This document shows positions 34,926 through 46,193 of a stretch of DNA of 64,000 bases, piece by piece (positions within the stretch are counted from its first letter, which is position 1; the number at the start of each line of letters is the position of its first letter). The DNA lies in contig CM114271.1 of the NCBI GenBank assembly GCA_050084515.1, positions 61,070,001-61,134,000 of the forward strand, given 5' to 3'. Under the pieces are notes generated by a model. It made no database searches and was not told the DNA's origin. It saw only the letters and a list, made by a program, of their open reading frames with translations. This DNA comes from Blasia pusilla. Lineage: Eukaryota; Marchantiophyta; Marchantiopsida; Blasiales. The position numbers were made by a program, and so were the translations under genes.

Positions 34926-37900
34926 ATGGAATTCCTTATTGAGGCAAGATGTCATGGTTTTGGATGTGTTTGGAATGTTTCAGTTCACAGTTTGCGGGAA
35001 TCCACTTCCAATCCCCTTAGAATGGATTTGAACCACCCAGTTAGAGTAAAGGCACATGATTCCAAGTTGTGGCAACAGGAAAGCACACGTGCTAGTGTAC
35101 TGGGCTGTAAAAGATTGCGGTGTCCGTGCAATGACTGTAAGGGTGGGTCTACGTTGTCCATCGGCAAGGTGGAAGCACATTTGAGAAAAAATGGACGCTC
35201 GGCGCTTTGTCGAGTGCTGAAATCTAGGGATGGATGGGACTCTTCAGATGAGGAGTGGCTTATGCATGATCTTGCTGAAAAAAGAAGCCAAGAGGATAAG
35301 ACAATGGAGTCAGCCCCCACCTTCCATGTGGATGGAAGGGAGAGATCTTCCATGGCAGATATAGATGAGCACATTGACGTTCATAAAATGCTCAATGATA
35401 TTTTCCAGAAATACGACCATATAAACGAGGATGAAACTGAAGAGACATCTCTCCCATCTGATGAATTACCAGAACCGGGAATATCAAACGAAGAACCACT
35501 ATTCAATCATGGAGATGAATATGAGGAGCTTCTTTGAAGCTTGCAAACCCTTGTTCCCTCTGACAAAAACATCTGTTATGGCTTTTGTCATGTTACTATT
35601 TAACATTCAAACCACCCATGGCGTCCCAAATGTAGCTATTGACGAATTTCTGAAACTCCTTTGTAAGTTGGTCCTACCAGCAGGGAACTTGGTGCCACTG
35701 AGTTGATGTAAGTTGGTCCTACCAGCAGGGAACTTGGTGCCATCGAACTAGGCTTAGGTTACAACAGTATCCATGCGTGTCCAGCTGGATGTGTTTTATT
35801 CCGGGGTGATTTGGCTGAAGCTGAGATCTGTCCATTATGTGGGAAACCAAGGTTCCGGAAAGTGGGTAGAATGTTGGTACCATGTAAGGTATTAAGGCAT
35901 TTTCCTGTCATACCTCAGATGAGACGTATGTTTAGATGCAAGACGTTGTCTGAATTGTTAACCTGGGCCCCCTTGAATCAGAGCAAGGATGGCTTAGTAA
36001 GACATACAGCTGATTGCAAGTCATGGCGCCACATGGACAACTTATATCCGGACTTTGCCGAGGAGAAGAGGAATTGCAGGTTTGGGCTAGCTTTGGACAG
36101 AGTGAATCCATTTTCAGACAAGTCGAGTTCGTGGTCAACATGGCCCGTGCTTCTTGTTAATTATAACTTGCCTCCCTGGCTCCAGACAAAAAAATTCTTT
36201 GTGATGCTCTCTTTGATCATACCAGGAAAGGAGAGTGTAAATGGGAAAAACATAGACACATGCTTGCTTCCTCTAGTGGAAGAGTTCCAAGAAATGTGGA
36301 AAGGGGTTCAATTTCATGACGTCCGGAAGGTAGGCGGAAGTTGGAACTTCATGTTCAAGGCTACCTTAATATGGACCATAAATGATTACCCGGCATACGG
36401 AACTATAGCTGGGCAGAGCCATGGTGGAAAACTAGGATGTACTATATGCGGGCCTCGAGTGGATTCTGATTTTTCAAAGTCTTGTGGCAAGCCCATATAC
36501 TGTTGTCATCGTCGATATCTCCCATTGAGCCATCCATGGAGGACTCGTAGGTATGGATCTCATTTCAATGGGAGTGCAGAACTTAGACCACGCGTGCCTA
36601 GACTACTTTCCAGAGAGATTATTGGATGGGCAAATGAAAAACATGCATATGATGAGAGTGGGGGTCGAGAAGACGGCCCTATTGATCCCTACAAGAGAAC
36701 TGGGGTGAAAAGGCTGAGTATACTATATTCGTTGCCATATTGGCCAGTATCCTGCTTCTTCTCTATATTATCCATTCTTTATGTTATGAAATAGTGGCTA
36801 TAGAGGAGGATAGCTTTTGTTTGATTTGATTGTAGATATTAGCTATCATGTTGAAGTTGTGAGATGTCCATGCTTCCTTGACGATACAATCAGAATTTGC
36901 TTATACGCCATACGTTAGATGTAATGCACGTTGAGAAGAACATCGTTGAGAATCTAGTCAAGACCTTATTTGGAGTGAAAGATACTGTGAAAGTAAGGAG
37001 AGATCTGGAGGCCCGTGGAATTCGATCCCATTTGTGGTTGCAACCCCATCCTAGTAAACCCCAAGTTTTGCTTAAACCAGTTTCCGATTATTGTCTATCT
37101 CCCCGTGACTTGAACACTTTCCTTTCGAGGATTCAAAACTTGAAAGTGCCATCTGGATATTGTGGAGAACTCTCCAAGCATGTGGTTAATAAAAAATTGG
37201 ACACTATGAAATCACATGATTACCATGTCTTCATTCAGCAAGTCCTTCCTTATTGCATCCGTGGTCTTCTGAAGGACCACATGAGAATGGTGGTTATTAG
37301 ATTATCAGGCATTTTTAGAATGGTGTGTACAAAGGTGTATGATCCAGCTTTATTTGACAAACTCTTGGAAGAGACTGCCATAACCCTTTGTCTATTTGAA
37401 ATGCATTTCCCTCCATCTTTCTTCTACGTGATGACACATTTGTTGATTCATGTCGTAGAAGAATTGGACATGTGTGGGGCAGTAGCATGTCGATGGATGT
37501 ATCCAATGGAGCGATATATGGGGTACATGAAGAAATATGTACGGTCTAAAGCTAGACCAGAGGGGTGTATGGCATAAGGATATGTGAAGGACGAGGCATT
37601 AGGGTTTGTGACTGAGTATATGAAAAGGTTTGAAGACGTGCGGATGCGAGTGTGGGATGATGGGGAGGAAGAGGGGGTCGTTGGTGAGGAGCTAGAAGGT
37701 GCGGGCACTCCAGTTTGACTTTCACGAGAAATGATCAACTTAGCACATCATTATGTGTTGCATAATACAGAGGTCATGGTTGATTGGCAAAGGTAAAACT
37801 CTCCAATATATGCTTTTCAAGGTTATAGTTATGTGAATTACGGTTCGGACTCTCAAAGTGTATATTATTTTGGTATTGACACATTAAATACAAAAGAATG

Positions 37901-38727
37901 TACTAATACCATTAACATTGTTATTGAATAGGAAATATCAGTCATGTTCGAGAGACATTCCTTTTGAAAAGTGGATTCGCCTTGCCATTACAGAGGATGC
38001 AATTGACAACTCAAAAGATCCTGATGCTCACCTACTATCGTTAGCTATACCTCCTAATAGTAGGGCATTGTCAGTCAAGAGTATGAAAGCCTACGGAAAC
38101 CACTTCAGGATAGAAGGGCCAAGTGGTGCGACACCCTTCTCCACTTATGATAGTGGAATAGGTGCAGTATTTGTTGATGAAAAAAGTTCCAACCAGAATT
38201 GTCTATACTCATATGTTGGGGTGTTGGTTGATATTCTCTTACTTGATTATGGGGTTGTAGAACAACCCATAATACTAATGCGAGGGCGGTGGGTTAAAGC
38301 AGATTGGGATTCAAGAGTAGGATCCATGAAATTAGATAAGGAGGGTTTTCTGTTGGCCAACTTGAGGTCATGCGAGCCATTAGATCACCAGCCATTTATT
38401 TTCCCATCACAAGTGCAACAAGTGTTTTATGGAGATGCCGATGAGGGTGGAGGATGGAAAGTGGTAATGAGGAAGGAAGCTAGAGCTCGGAGAGTTTATT
38501 TTGATGACTTAGAGTCGCTAGATGGAGCTTGTAATGTTTTGCCCACCTTCCATGCCACATGCATGGAACCTGGGAATCTACCAGATGCAAGTACCTTAGG
38601 AGCTAGAGTCCTAAGTGATGCAGAGATGGAAACTGCTAGAGTAGATGTGCAACATGTGCCAATAATCCATGTATGCCATATATTAGAAGATGTTGATTCA
38701 GACTCTAATAACTCAGAATCAGATTAG
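34926..38727 (+). pseudogene. TNP2-like CACTA transposase gene
   Basis: Domains in order: a Cys-rich N-terminal transposase-associated region (CPCNDCKGG near 35,120); after a disrupted stretch, GYNSIHACPAGCVLFRGDLA then EAEICPLCGKPRF and the core (TWPVLLVNYNLPPWLQTKKF, MLSLIIPGKESV, YPAYGTIAGQSHGGKLGCTICG); RHTLDVMHVEKNIVENLVKT opening the DUF4218 part; and a DUF4216 part (GVLVDILLLDYGVVE). Introns fit GT-AG at 36,747-36,893 and 37,793-37,931, both keeping frame. The protein would cut and move the element via its ends. Damage: a tandem 45-bp duplication at 35,662-35,742 with stops, a TAA at 37,575 where relatives have a sense codon (frame continues GYVKDEALGFVTEYM), and a TGA near 37,716. So this copy is inactive although most of the sequence is well kept. 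Confidence 0.88.
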
Positions 38728-38894
38728 ATTAATTCATAGTTGTTTCTTTGGTACTCATCATTGTGTTTTTTTTTGGTATGATTCAAATAATTGACTTTTG
38801 TTACGAGGATGTAAGTGAATTCAAGTGCTGTTGGGCATAATGGAATGAAACTCTACGGCAACAAGTAGAACTCTCGAAATTTCCGTCAAGTTAG

Positions 38895-41800
38895 GTGTTA
38901 TTCTTGCTAACTTGTCATCTACAGAGGAAGGGAGGCGCTTGGAACGGTGTACCTGATATGACTAAAGAGAACGTGGAATCCAATCAGAGTTCATCTTGGG
39001 ATGGTATAGATAATGTTCAACAAAGTCCTAATCCATACGAAGAAGAAAGGAATCGTAGAGTGAAAGAGAGAAAGGCCAAAGAGGCGGAGTTGTTTGGTGG
39101 GTTGAAGGATTGGTAAGTATGATCTTGGATAATCTTTTTCTTTTGCTTTATTTGGTCAAGTGAATCATGTTCATATAGTGGTTGTACATTAGGAAATATG
39201 ACAGAATTTGTGTGATCATATTTTGAAGGTTTGTTGCTCCAAGGGTTGTGAAGGAGCGCAAGCCTTTGCCATTTTGGAATCCTTCCCTTCCACAAAGACG
39301 CAGCTTACGGTTGGAGGAGAAGGCCACTAACCAAAGTGTAATCCCCGAGGAGACTCGAAAAGATTGTTCAGATAGTGATTCCAAAGACCCCTATTATAAT
39401 CCACTCCTTGAGATGGACTTCTTGGGGACTGAAGAGGATGACGACTTGTGGCTGGAGGATGGGAGGGTACTTTCTCTTCACATCTTGTTGTTTTGCTACT
39501 CTCTTCAGATTTCAGGATTATGACTACTGTGTTAACTCATAACGAAATGTCTATTTTGAATAGCCTCAAGCAAAGGAGCGTCCAATCGAACCATCCAAAC
39601 AAGGAAGTGTACGAAATTCCACCAATACAAACGATGCGGTAATATAATCGTAGACATGGAGGAATATTCAACTATCTCTATATGTATGATTGGTATGTAA
39701 TAAATTGAGTGGTAGAAGCGTGTCATTATGACTTCACTAATCTTTGCTCATCAAATGGTCTCTAGTTTAGTCTATTCACCCATTTACTTGCATGTGCAAC
39801 CCATGGATGGAACTCCATCACAACCCATAATGCCTTCTCAAGCATATCCCCCTCATCCACCCCCATGGGCACAGAGCCAGATGCCATGGTGGGTACCAAT
39901 GATGATGCAATCATCGATGGGTTATGGAAGTCAATTTCAGCCACCATGGACCAATGGAGCTCAATCATCCATGAACATCCCACCCCCATGGGTAAGTAGG
40001 CTTACTATTCTGTTCTTTCTTGTTTTGCACACGGGAATTCAATTAATTGGAAGTCTAACTAGCTAATTGTATTTCTTTTGTGGACACAAGGGACATGGGC
40101 CATTCCAACCGCCGCCACCAACACCGTTGGCACCAACATTGACCAATGGGAGTATGGATGACAAAATATACCGTAGTAGGTCTCAATCTTGCACAACACC
40201 AAGCCCATCATAAAATTTGACCCCGCAAGCAGGTGCATCTAAAGGTGACTTCTCACTTGGTTCCGAGTTTGCAAATTTATACTAAAATAGGTTGTTGTAT
40301 TATGAAAAGTGTGAAGCTGTTACTAGTATAAGTTGGTCTTATAGTTAATATAGTTCAACATAATTATGATTTGGTGAGTTTATAATCTTCGGCCCTACAT
40401 GTTTTACATCTGAGAATTGGGATGGTGGTATATTTGTAGAAGAGCGGCAGAGTCGCACAAAGCGTGATTTGTGGACTCGTGATGTCTCCATTAGGAAGGA
40501 GCAAAACTTAAAACCTAGATGTGAGCTCATGCCAAATGGTATTCCGTCGCCTAGAGTTCCTGATTATGAGCCTTGGCTAAATGAATTGAAGGTATGGGTG
40601 ATGAGGTACTTGGACTTATCATGCATTGAGATTGGTAAACAGAATTCTATGAGCATGGCTGTTGTTCAGAATCACATCCTTGAGGCATACACATATGTGG
40701 GTGCATCACCTCTTTCGCTTGATTTCATGAAGAAAAAAATAGCACAACTATTGAAAACCGAGCGATCCAATGTCAAGAACTATTGGACATTACATGGGGC
40801 TCATCGAGCACTCCCATGTCCCCCGATACCAATGAGGAGTCATGGAATCGATTAGTAGATTATTGGCTCTCTAAGGAGGGCAAAATGAAGGGAGAAAAGA
40901 TGGTTCAAGCAAGGGCCAAGGTCTAGACTTTAAATTTCTCCGGCCATGCAGGTTTAGATGGACTTGATGTAAGTCATCTTGCCATTCCCTAGTTTTCTTG
41001 CTAAAGTTATATAATGGTAGAAAACTTCCATTATTGCTTCATTTCCATATTTGCATTGAATCCTTTCACATGCATGAATTTCATAATTAATGTATTTAAG
41101 GAGCATGTGTAGGTGCAACAACGTACCTCAAAGGAGTCCTTAGGCACGGGGCTAGAATGTATGGAGAGAAACAAATTGCCTAAGCAACCAGGTTTCACAC
41201 AATTGAGTTCATCGGTAAATGTAAATGCATAACTCTTTTCTTACCCGTTGGCTTGACATGGCTAGTATTATGACCTTCATCTGATTGGGTCATGGAGTTA
41301 GTATCATATCCTTAATCATGTTGAATTATGGTGTTAGTATCATGATTGTATCTAAGTGTGTAATTACAAAACCATAGTTTTCTGGTGCCTAATTGATCGT
41401 TGGATTATATATGCAGAGTGTGGAATCTAGAGTCACTATTCAATTGGAAGAAGTGGAACAGAAGTGGAGCGCAGATTTGGATGATGTAAAGTTGCAGATG
41501 GAACGGCAGAACAAGGAATTAAGTGTACTCATGGAAATTGTGTCCAAACTTACTTCAAAGGATGTGTCTTCAACACCACACCAGATTTCTAGTTCCCCGC
41601 CATCCAATTCTCAACCATATGCAACAACAGATGAGAAGCTCACATCAGGTAGCCCATTCTCATTCTTCCGCCCTTGGTTTTCAATGGTTATAACTACTTG
41701 TCCTTTCCAGCATGAGCATTTCACAACTGACTTTCTTTGTTTTGAGTAACTTATAGTCACTGTCGAACCTATACCAACGTCTACAGCCGGACAATTAGGA

Positions 41801-42796
41801 AAGAGGAAGATCTCCACACAAAAAGAGGCAATGGCAACTACACAATCTAGTGGTAAGTAGAGAGTTTAGCTTCACTACATGTAGGGTCTTATAATATAAT
41901 TACTTGTTGAAGTGAAGAATCTGGTTTTACAATTCATTTCTCAATACTTGGGTTTTTTGTTGAAGTGCTAGAATGGAGAAACAAAAGGAGAAGTTCCACA
42001 GAAAGTGCAGATGGTGATACTCGAATCACTCGTAAGTATGTCATCCTTGACATAATGAATTTATCTGTGGCATAGTTTTCAAACTATCCACGAAACAAAA
42101 CTCATTTCTTCCTACAACCTTCAATGGACTTTGTTGAGCATAATGTGCAGAAAAAGTGAGTATGGATAGCCGAGCCAAATCATCACCAGCCAAAAGACAG
42201 AAGTCTAGGCTACAATCTGATGGTTTGAATGAGCAAGAAAGTGAAATCAGATCAGGCTCGTCTAAGAAAATAACTAAGGTAATTTATCTCATCTATAATG
42301 GCCTCTTCTATTCAAGGTTTATATGACAATACTGATAATTCTTGTTGTGGACAGTCAAATGGTCGTCTAGGACTTGTGAACTTTTCACATCATCTTCTAA
42401 AATGGGGATGGTCTTTCAAACAAGTATATCATGGCAGTTTTTTATTTTCAGATTAATGGTGCAAATGCATGTGGAAAGAATTTGAATTGATACTAACTAA
42501 ATGCATGTGTATTTTTTTAGCTACAATTTGGTGATCACGTATTACTCACCAAGCCAAAGTTGAGTAGGATGGTGCTTGGGTCAGGAGTTATATCAGGTTT
42601 TCGTGGAAGAGACAAGTTCCATGCCAAAGACATCCCCTTAGGCGCGGTGAGGGTTGATCTAAACAAGGTGTTCGAACCAGAACATGCTTTGTGGATGCCG
42701 AATTTGATAGACGAACCTGCACAAGAAACATTTGGTGATGCTCTTGGTTCAAGCATGCTCTGGCCAGAGATACATATGAGAAAGGTGATTCAATAG
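38895..42796 (+). pseudogene. TNPA-like second CACTA gene (multi-exon)
   Basis: Short open segments separated by GT-AG-bounded introns fit the second gene of plant CACTA elements. Visible parts: RRVKERKAKEAELFGGLKDW ending at a GTAAGT donor (39,112); an exon ending DDDLWLEDGR (39,467); a Pro/Met/Gln-rich exon (39,800-39,990) ending PPW before GTAAGT; a 128-codon segment (40,469-40,855) with KNYW and preceding helices like the Transposase_24 family; a coiled coil at 41,417-41,570 (LEEVEQKWSADLDDVKLQME then RQNKELSVL); a basic stretch near 42,160-42,280; and a final exon VLLTKPKLSRMVLGSGVISG ... ALWMPNLIDEP ... ending at 42,796. The product would bind subterminal repeats. Exon joints were judged by eye; a stop follows TTPSPS near 40,211, so intactness is uncertain. 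Confidence 0.65.
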
Positions 42797-43607
42797 AATA
42801 GTCTTTTCTTTTGGCATCCAACTGTCTAGGCAATAACTTTGTTTTCATGGATGACATAATCTCTCTTGCTCTTTCAAGATGAGATCATAAACCCTACTAT
42901 ATTTGATCTTTGTTTTTTTTATCTATTTTTGAATGATAATGCCATGTAATAATGAGTAATTTTGTAATTTGGTGTATGGAAGCTACTCTTAAGTGACATT
43001 CCACCCCTCAAAAGTTTTCAAAAGAGGATTTCAATAATTCAGATCCATTCATTCTTGCACCGTTCAAAAGGCATAATAAACATCCCAAAAAATCCAAAAT
43101 TTATATTCCCACTAGTCATATCAATATAACTTGCACAGTACTCTTCAAAAACTAAAGTAGTAAGCTTCAAGTTCTCTCTAGTCATAATTGTATGACTCAT
43201 GCAGTTCTGTTGCAATGGCTATATAATTTTTGCTACTCACATAGTCATATCTTCGTGACTAAACCACTTGTGTCCTCTTTTATAGTAGTCATGTAACTCT
43301 ACTCTTCTAGTCATAGTACATGACTACATGAGTCCATACCAACATTTCAATAAAATAAAATGACTACATGAGTTGCCAACTATAACTCAATGGAGTATAC
43401 TTGGTGCATTTTGATAGGATATTCTGAACTTTTGCACACCAACCATGACTAAAGGAGTCGTTGGTGGTAACTAGAAAAATATACACATATGACTAGACGA
43501 GTCATACTCAAGTCCACATCATCAGTGACATGTCACAGCAATAGTCCATGTCATCAATGACACATCACACTAAATAGTCCATGTCATTGATGATGTGTCA
43601 TTATTCC
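42797..43607 (+). repeat. CACTA right subterminal region, part 1
   Basis: Non-coding. TAGTCAT/ATGACTA motifs are dense from about 43,110 to 43,510, mirroring the left end. Near 43,515-43,605 a CATGTCA-TGACATG-type word is repeated several times (GTCCATGTCATCAATGACAC, GTCCATGTCATTGATGATG). Confidence 0.65.
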
Positions 43608-44890
43608 ACGTTGTTGTGTCGAGAATCTTTCTTCGAGCAAGGGCGGGCCTTCTAGCTGCGGTAGATGCGGTCGATGCAAGGTGAACTCTCTAATAAGTTC
43701 TCCTTTTTCAATACAAAATTATGATGTACACTCTCCATTCTCTCACGACAGGTATCACAAATGGAAGTGCCGAGGCGATCACTTCTTCGTAACATCGGAC
43801 CCCGAAATTCCTAACTATAAAATCCCTATAAACTATTTTACGTTTGTACACGAGGAAGATAGCACAACTAGTGTTAAACCCTACTTGACCAGGCCTATTG
43901 ACATCCATGGATCGCTATATAAGGACATACAAAGTACAATCCCATGTCCTTCCATATTTGACGATAGGAAGAATCACCGGAGTTGGAGATTGCATGATCT
44001 GGTTCATGAACGCCTCCCCAAAGTGATAAACTAAATAGCGAGTGAACCAGTGCCTATCTACAAAGAGTACCTTGACATGGTAAGGATTTAGGAAAGGAAG
44101 TCGGGCACAGCTCGTGCTCCACCCCTATTCATCTTTGGATGACATTCTCTACTCTCCTCAAGAATGGGTTTGGCGGAGTTATTCTCCCAAGAGGGGTAAT
44201 CCACTCTCATTGGGAAAGTAACAAGCCAAAACATCCGCTATTTTAGTATGACTAAACTCCTCTACGGTGACAAACCTCTCATCCCCACACACACACACAC
44301 ACCACACTCTAGAAACCTCTCGAAGAATAGACCATGATCAAGTTACTCTCCCAAGAGGGGTGATCCACTCTCATTGGAAGAGCAAGCAATCCCAAAGCCA
44401 TACACTCAAGAGAGACACGAGAGACTCAAGATGTGGAATAGAAGGTGATGAACCCTTGAAGGTCCCTCCTCTTTATATACTCACAAGGGATCCACAAGAG
44501 TACGAAATAGAGCTTATCTTATCTTGTGCCACATGGCTTCCTCTCAAGGCTTAGCGAATCACATTTTGACACAAGTAGATTTCCTCTTATCTCTTCCAAA
44601 ATATCCTATTTTACCCACATGATATTTTCCAAATTACCCCAACTAACCTAGCCACCAACCAAGACTACTTTTGCTTTTCATTAAAGCAACTACTTTACTT
44701 TTATAAAGTCATCTTTTATTTATTACCTCCTTTTCCTAAAGTTGGGCCCGCATAAAAGAGGCACCATAAAGAGGTTTAAACATAAGAATCTCCTTTTTCT
44801 AAGCCAATTTACTTAATACTAATGAAACTCTATCTAACACTTAATGACGAAGGAGTTTACACACTGGTTGATTTTACTATACGACAACGT
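43608..44890. mobile_element. Solo-LTR-like repeat, copy 2 (longer form)
   Basis: Runs from TGTTGTGTCGAG (43,612) to ATACGACA (44,886), with ACGT on both sides (43,608-43,611 and 44,887-44,890). It aligns with 10,158-11,029 but keeps about 430 bp missing there, including a TTTATATACTC box at about 44,475 that could be an LTR promoter. It interrupts the CACTA right subterminal repeats, so it entered after CACTA formed. No internal genes, hence solo LTR is the simplest reading. Confidence 0.65.
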
Positions 44891-45108
44891 CATCTGAGTG
44901 ACGTGTTAGTCATGGCCTCATGACTACACCCTCGAGTCATATACCAACCTCCACCTAAGCTGACCATCCTAGTTAGCCTAGTCGCCAAACAAATATGACT
45001 TGGATTTTGTGTCTAAAGTAGTCGTTAGTCATTGTTAGTCGTGGTATGTAAAATATGACTCATATGAGTCATATAACCTAGTGATAAAACCAGGGATTTC
45101 TTCTAGTG
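44891..45108 (+). repeat. CACTA right subterminal region, part 2, and terminus
   Basis: Resumes TTAGTCATGG, ATGACTACA, GAGTCATATA, TTAGTCGTGG, ATGACTCATATGAGTCAT motifs and ends ATTTCTTCTAGTG, the inverted copy of the left terminus, followed by TTG. Confidence 0.85.
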
Positions 45109-45751
45109 TTGGTAGCCTTGTCACCATGTTGATCTTCCACCACGTCCGGTGCTACCATATTACCCGCTACTACGTTATCCGTCCTACTGCCTTCATACTA
45201 CGTAAGGGGGAAAAACAAAGGGGCCAAGGCTTGGCCCGCGTCCCTATGGGCCCTAATGGCCTTGGGGGGCCCTATGTGGCCCTCCCCAAAGTGCGGGGAA
45301 GGGTTAGAGACGGTCCCGGCTCCGACTGCCTCCGCTCCCCATCTGCCTCTGCACCCGTACGTTGCCGCGTCCGTCCTCTGCGACCTAAACCTAGCCGCCT
45401 TTACTTAACAGCCCCCCGGTGGCTGCAAGACCCAAACCTGCTCTTTTCTTCTCTCTCCCGACACCCTCACTCGCGTACTCCCGATGCCCCACCGCACACT
45501 ACACTCCGCTGCTATCCCCCATCAATCCGCACTAGCAAAATCTTAGAAAAATGGACAGCGCTTCCGCCCACGGCCTTTTGAACAAAAAAATGACCAACAC
45601 CCGCAACACACGCAAAGGGCTCCTGACAAAGGCAACTCGCTTTCCTACCTGCAAACAATGAATTCGCACCAGCCCCTTGACATCTTTCCCATGTAAAAAT
45701 AAAGAGTAGTAAAAACAGCACACCCGGCCAAAAACTCCCCTCCTCAATCTA
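45109..45751 (-). other. Leader of the minus-strand gypsy element, distal to CACTA
   Basis: GC-rich stretch between the CACTA end and the 5' LTR of the minus-strand gypsy element. A 166-codon plus-strand frame (45,081-45,581) starts inside CACTA, crosses the insertion point and encodes a Pro/Arg-rich product, so it is not a real gene. The minus-strand frames here are short and unrecognised. Confidence 0.5.
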
Positions 45752-46174
45752 CATCGGCATATGGAGCCTCGTCCACCCTATGCTATCAAGGAATCCGGAC
45801 GCTAGCACCCTAGTCCTATCTCACACACATACAAGAGAGGTGCTCCAACGGCCCAACATGAGAAAGATGGGTTAGGAAAGCCATCTTCCTCTCTTATATA
45901 GGGTTGGGAAGAGCCAAAAGGCTCTTCCCCTAAAAATAGTCATCTCCTTGGTAACCTACACGCATAGGTTACCGGGGGCGGGTGACCTGGTCAACAAGTC
46001 ACCCGGCTGTGAAAGAAATAAATAGGAAATTTGTTAGAAACAACGTTCCTGACACAATGGACCTATCCTCAACCTCGTCCGACACTGTGGGACAAAGTTA
46101 CACTCAAGATAGTCCGTTGGCTCCTACGCCCTATCCACGATAGATCTCGGCCTAACGGCTACTCAGATGTGACA
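45752..46174 (-). repeat. LTR of the minus-strand gypsy element (5' LTR)
   Basis: Matches 23,220-23,635 with scattered substitutions. Exact shared blocks include ATAGGGTTGGGAAGAGCCAAAAGGCTCTTCCCC (a natural near-palindrome AAGAGCC/GGCTCTT) and CCTACGCCCTATCCACGATAG. The first 120 bp present at the other LTR were not found here, so this LTR is shortened. It ends TGACA followed by AAAG. Confidence 0.8.
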
Positions 46175-46193
46175 AAAGTCATCAATTAATCTA

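Larger units (their letters stand above)
28911..45108 (+). mobile_element. CACTA (En/Spm) DNA transposon, 16.2 kb
   Basis: Starts CACTAGAAGAAATG and ends with the reverse complement ATTTCTTCTAGTG; beyond a 3-base mismatch the match continues with TGGTTTTTAT/ATAAAACCA. A TTG triplet flanks both ends (28,908-28,910 and 45,109-45,111), the 3-bp target duplication expected of CACTA elements. Many ATGACTAG/TAGTCAT words crowd both ends (28,935-29,135 and 43,110-45,080), as subterminal transposase-binding repeats do. It carries TNP2-like and TNPA-like genes on the plus strand, an LRR gene fragment, several tandem repeats and a nested solo-LTR-like insertion. Confidence 0.93.
23109..46174 (-). mobile_element. 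Ty3/gypsy retrotransposon on the minus strand, split by CACTA
   Basis: Direct repeats with many exact blocks (23,228-23,635 and 45,752-46,174) bound the element, with gag, reverse transcriptase, RNase H, integrase and a PHD-like tail on the minus strand between them. AAAG flanks the outer ends. The 16.2-kb CACTA element at 28,911-45,108 interrupts the region on the gag side; without it the copy would be about 6.9 kb. The protease and the N-terminal half of reverse transcriptase are missing. Several stops and frameshifts are present. Reverse transcriptase motif C reads YIDD, distinct from the FLDD of the neighbouring + strand element, so the two are different lineages. Confidence 0.85.

Noticed and set aside
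45081-45581. 166-codon plus-strand open frame
   Set aside because: It starts inside the CACTA terminus, runs across the insertion junction, and encodes low-complexity Pro/Arg-rich sequence of GC-rich DNA; no motif.
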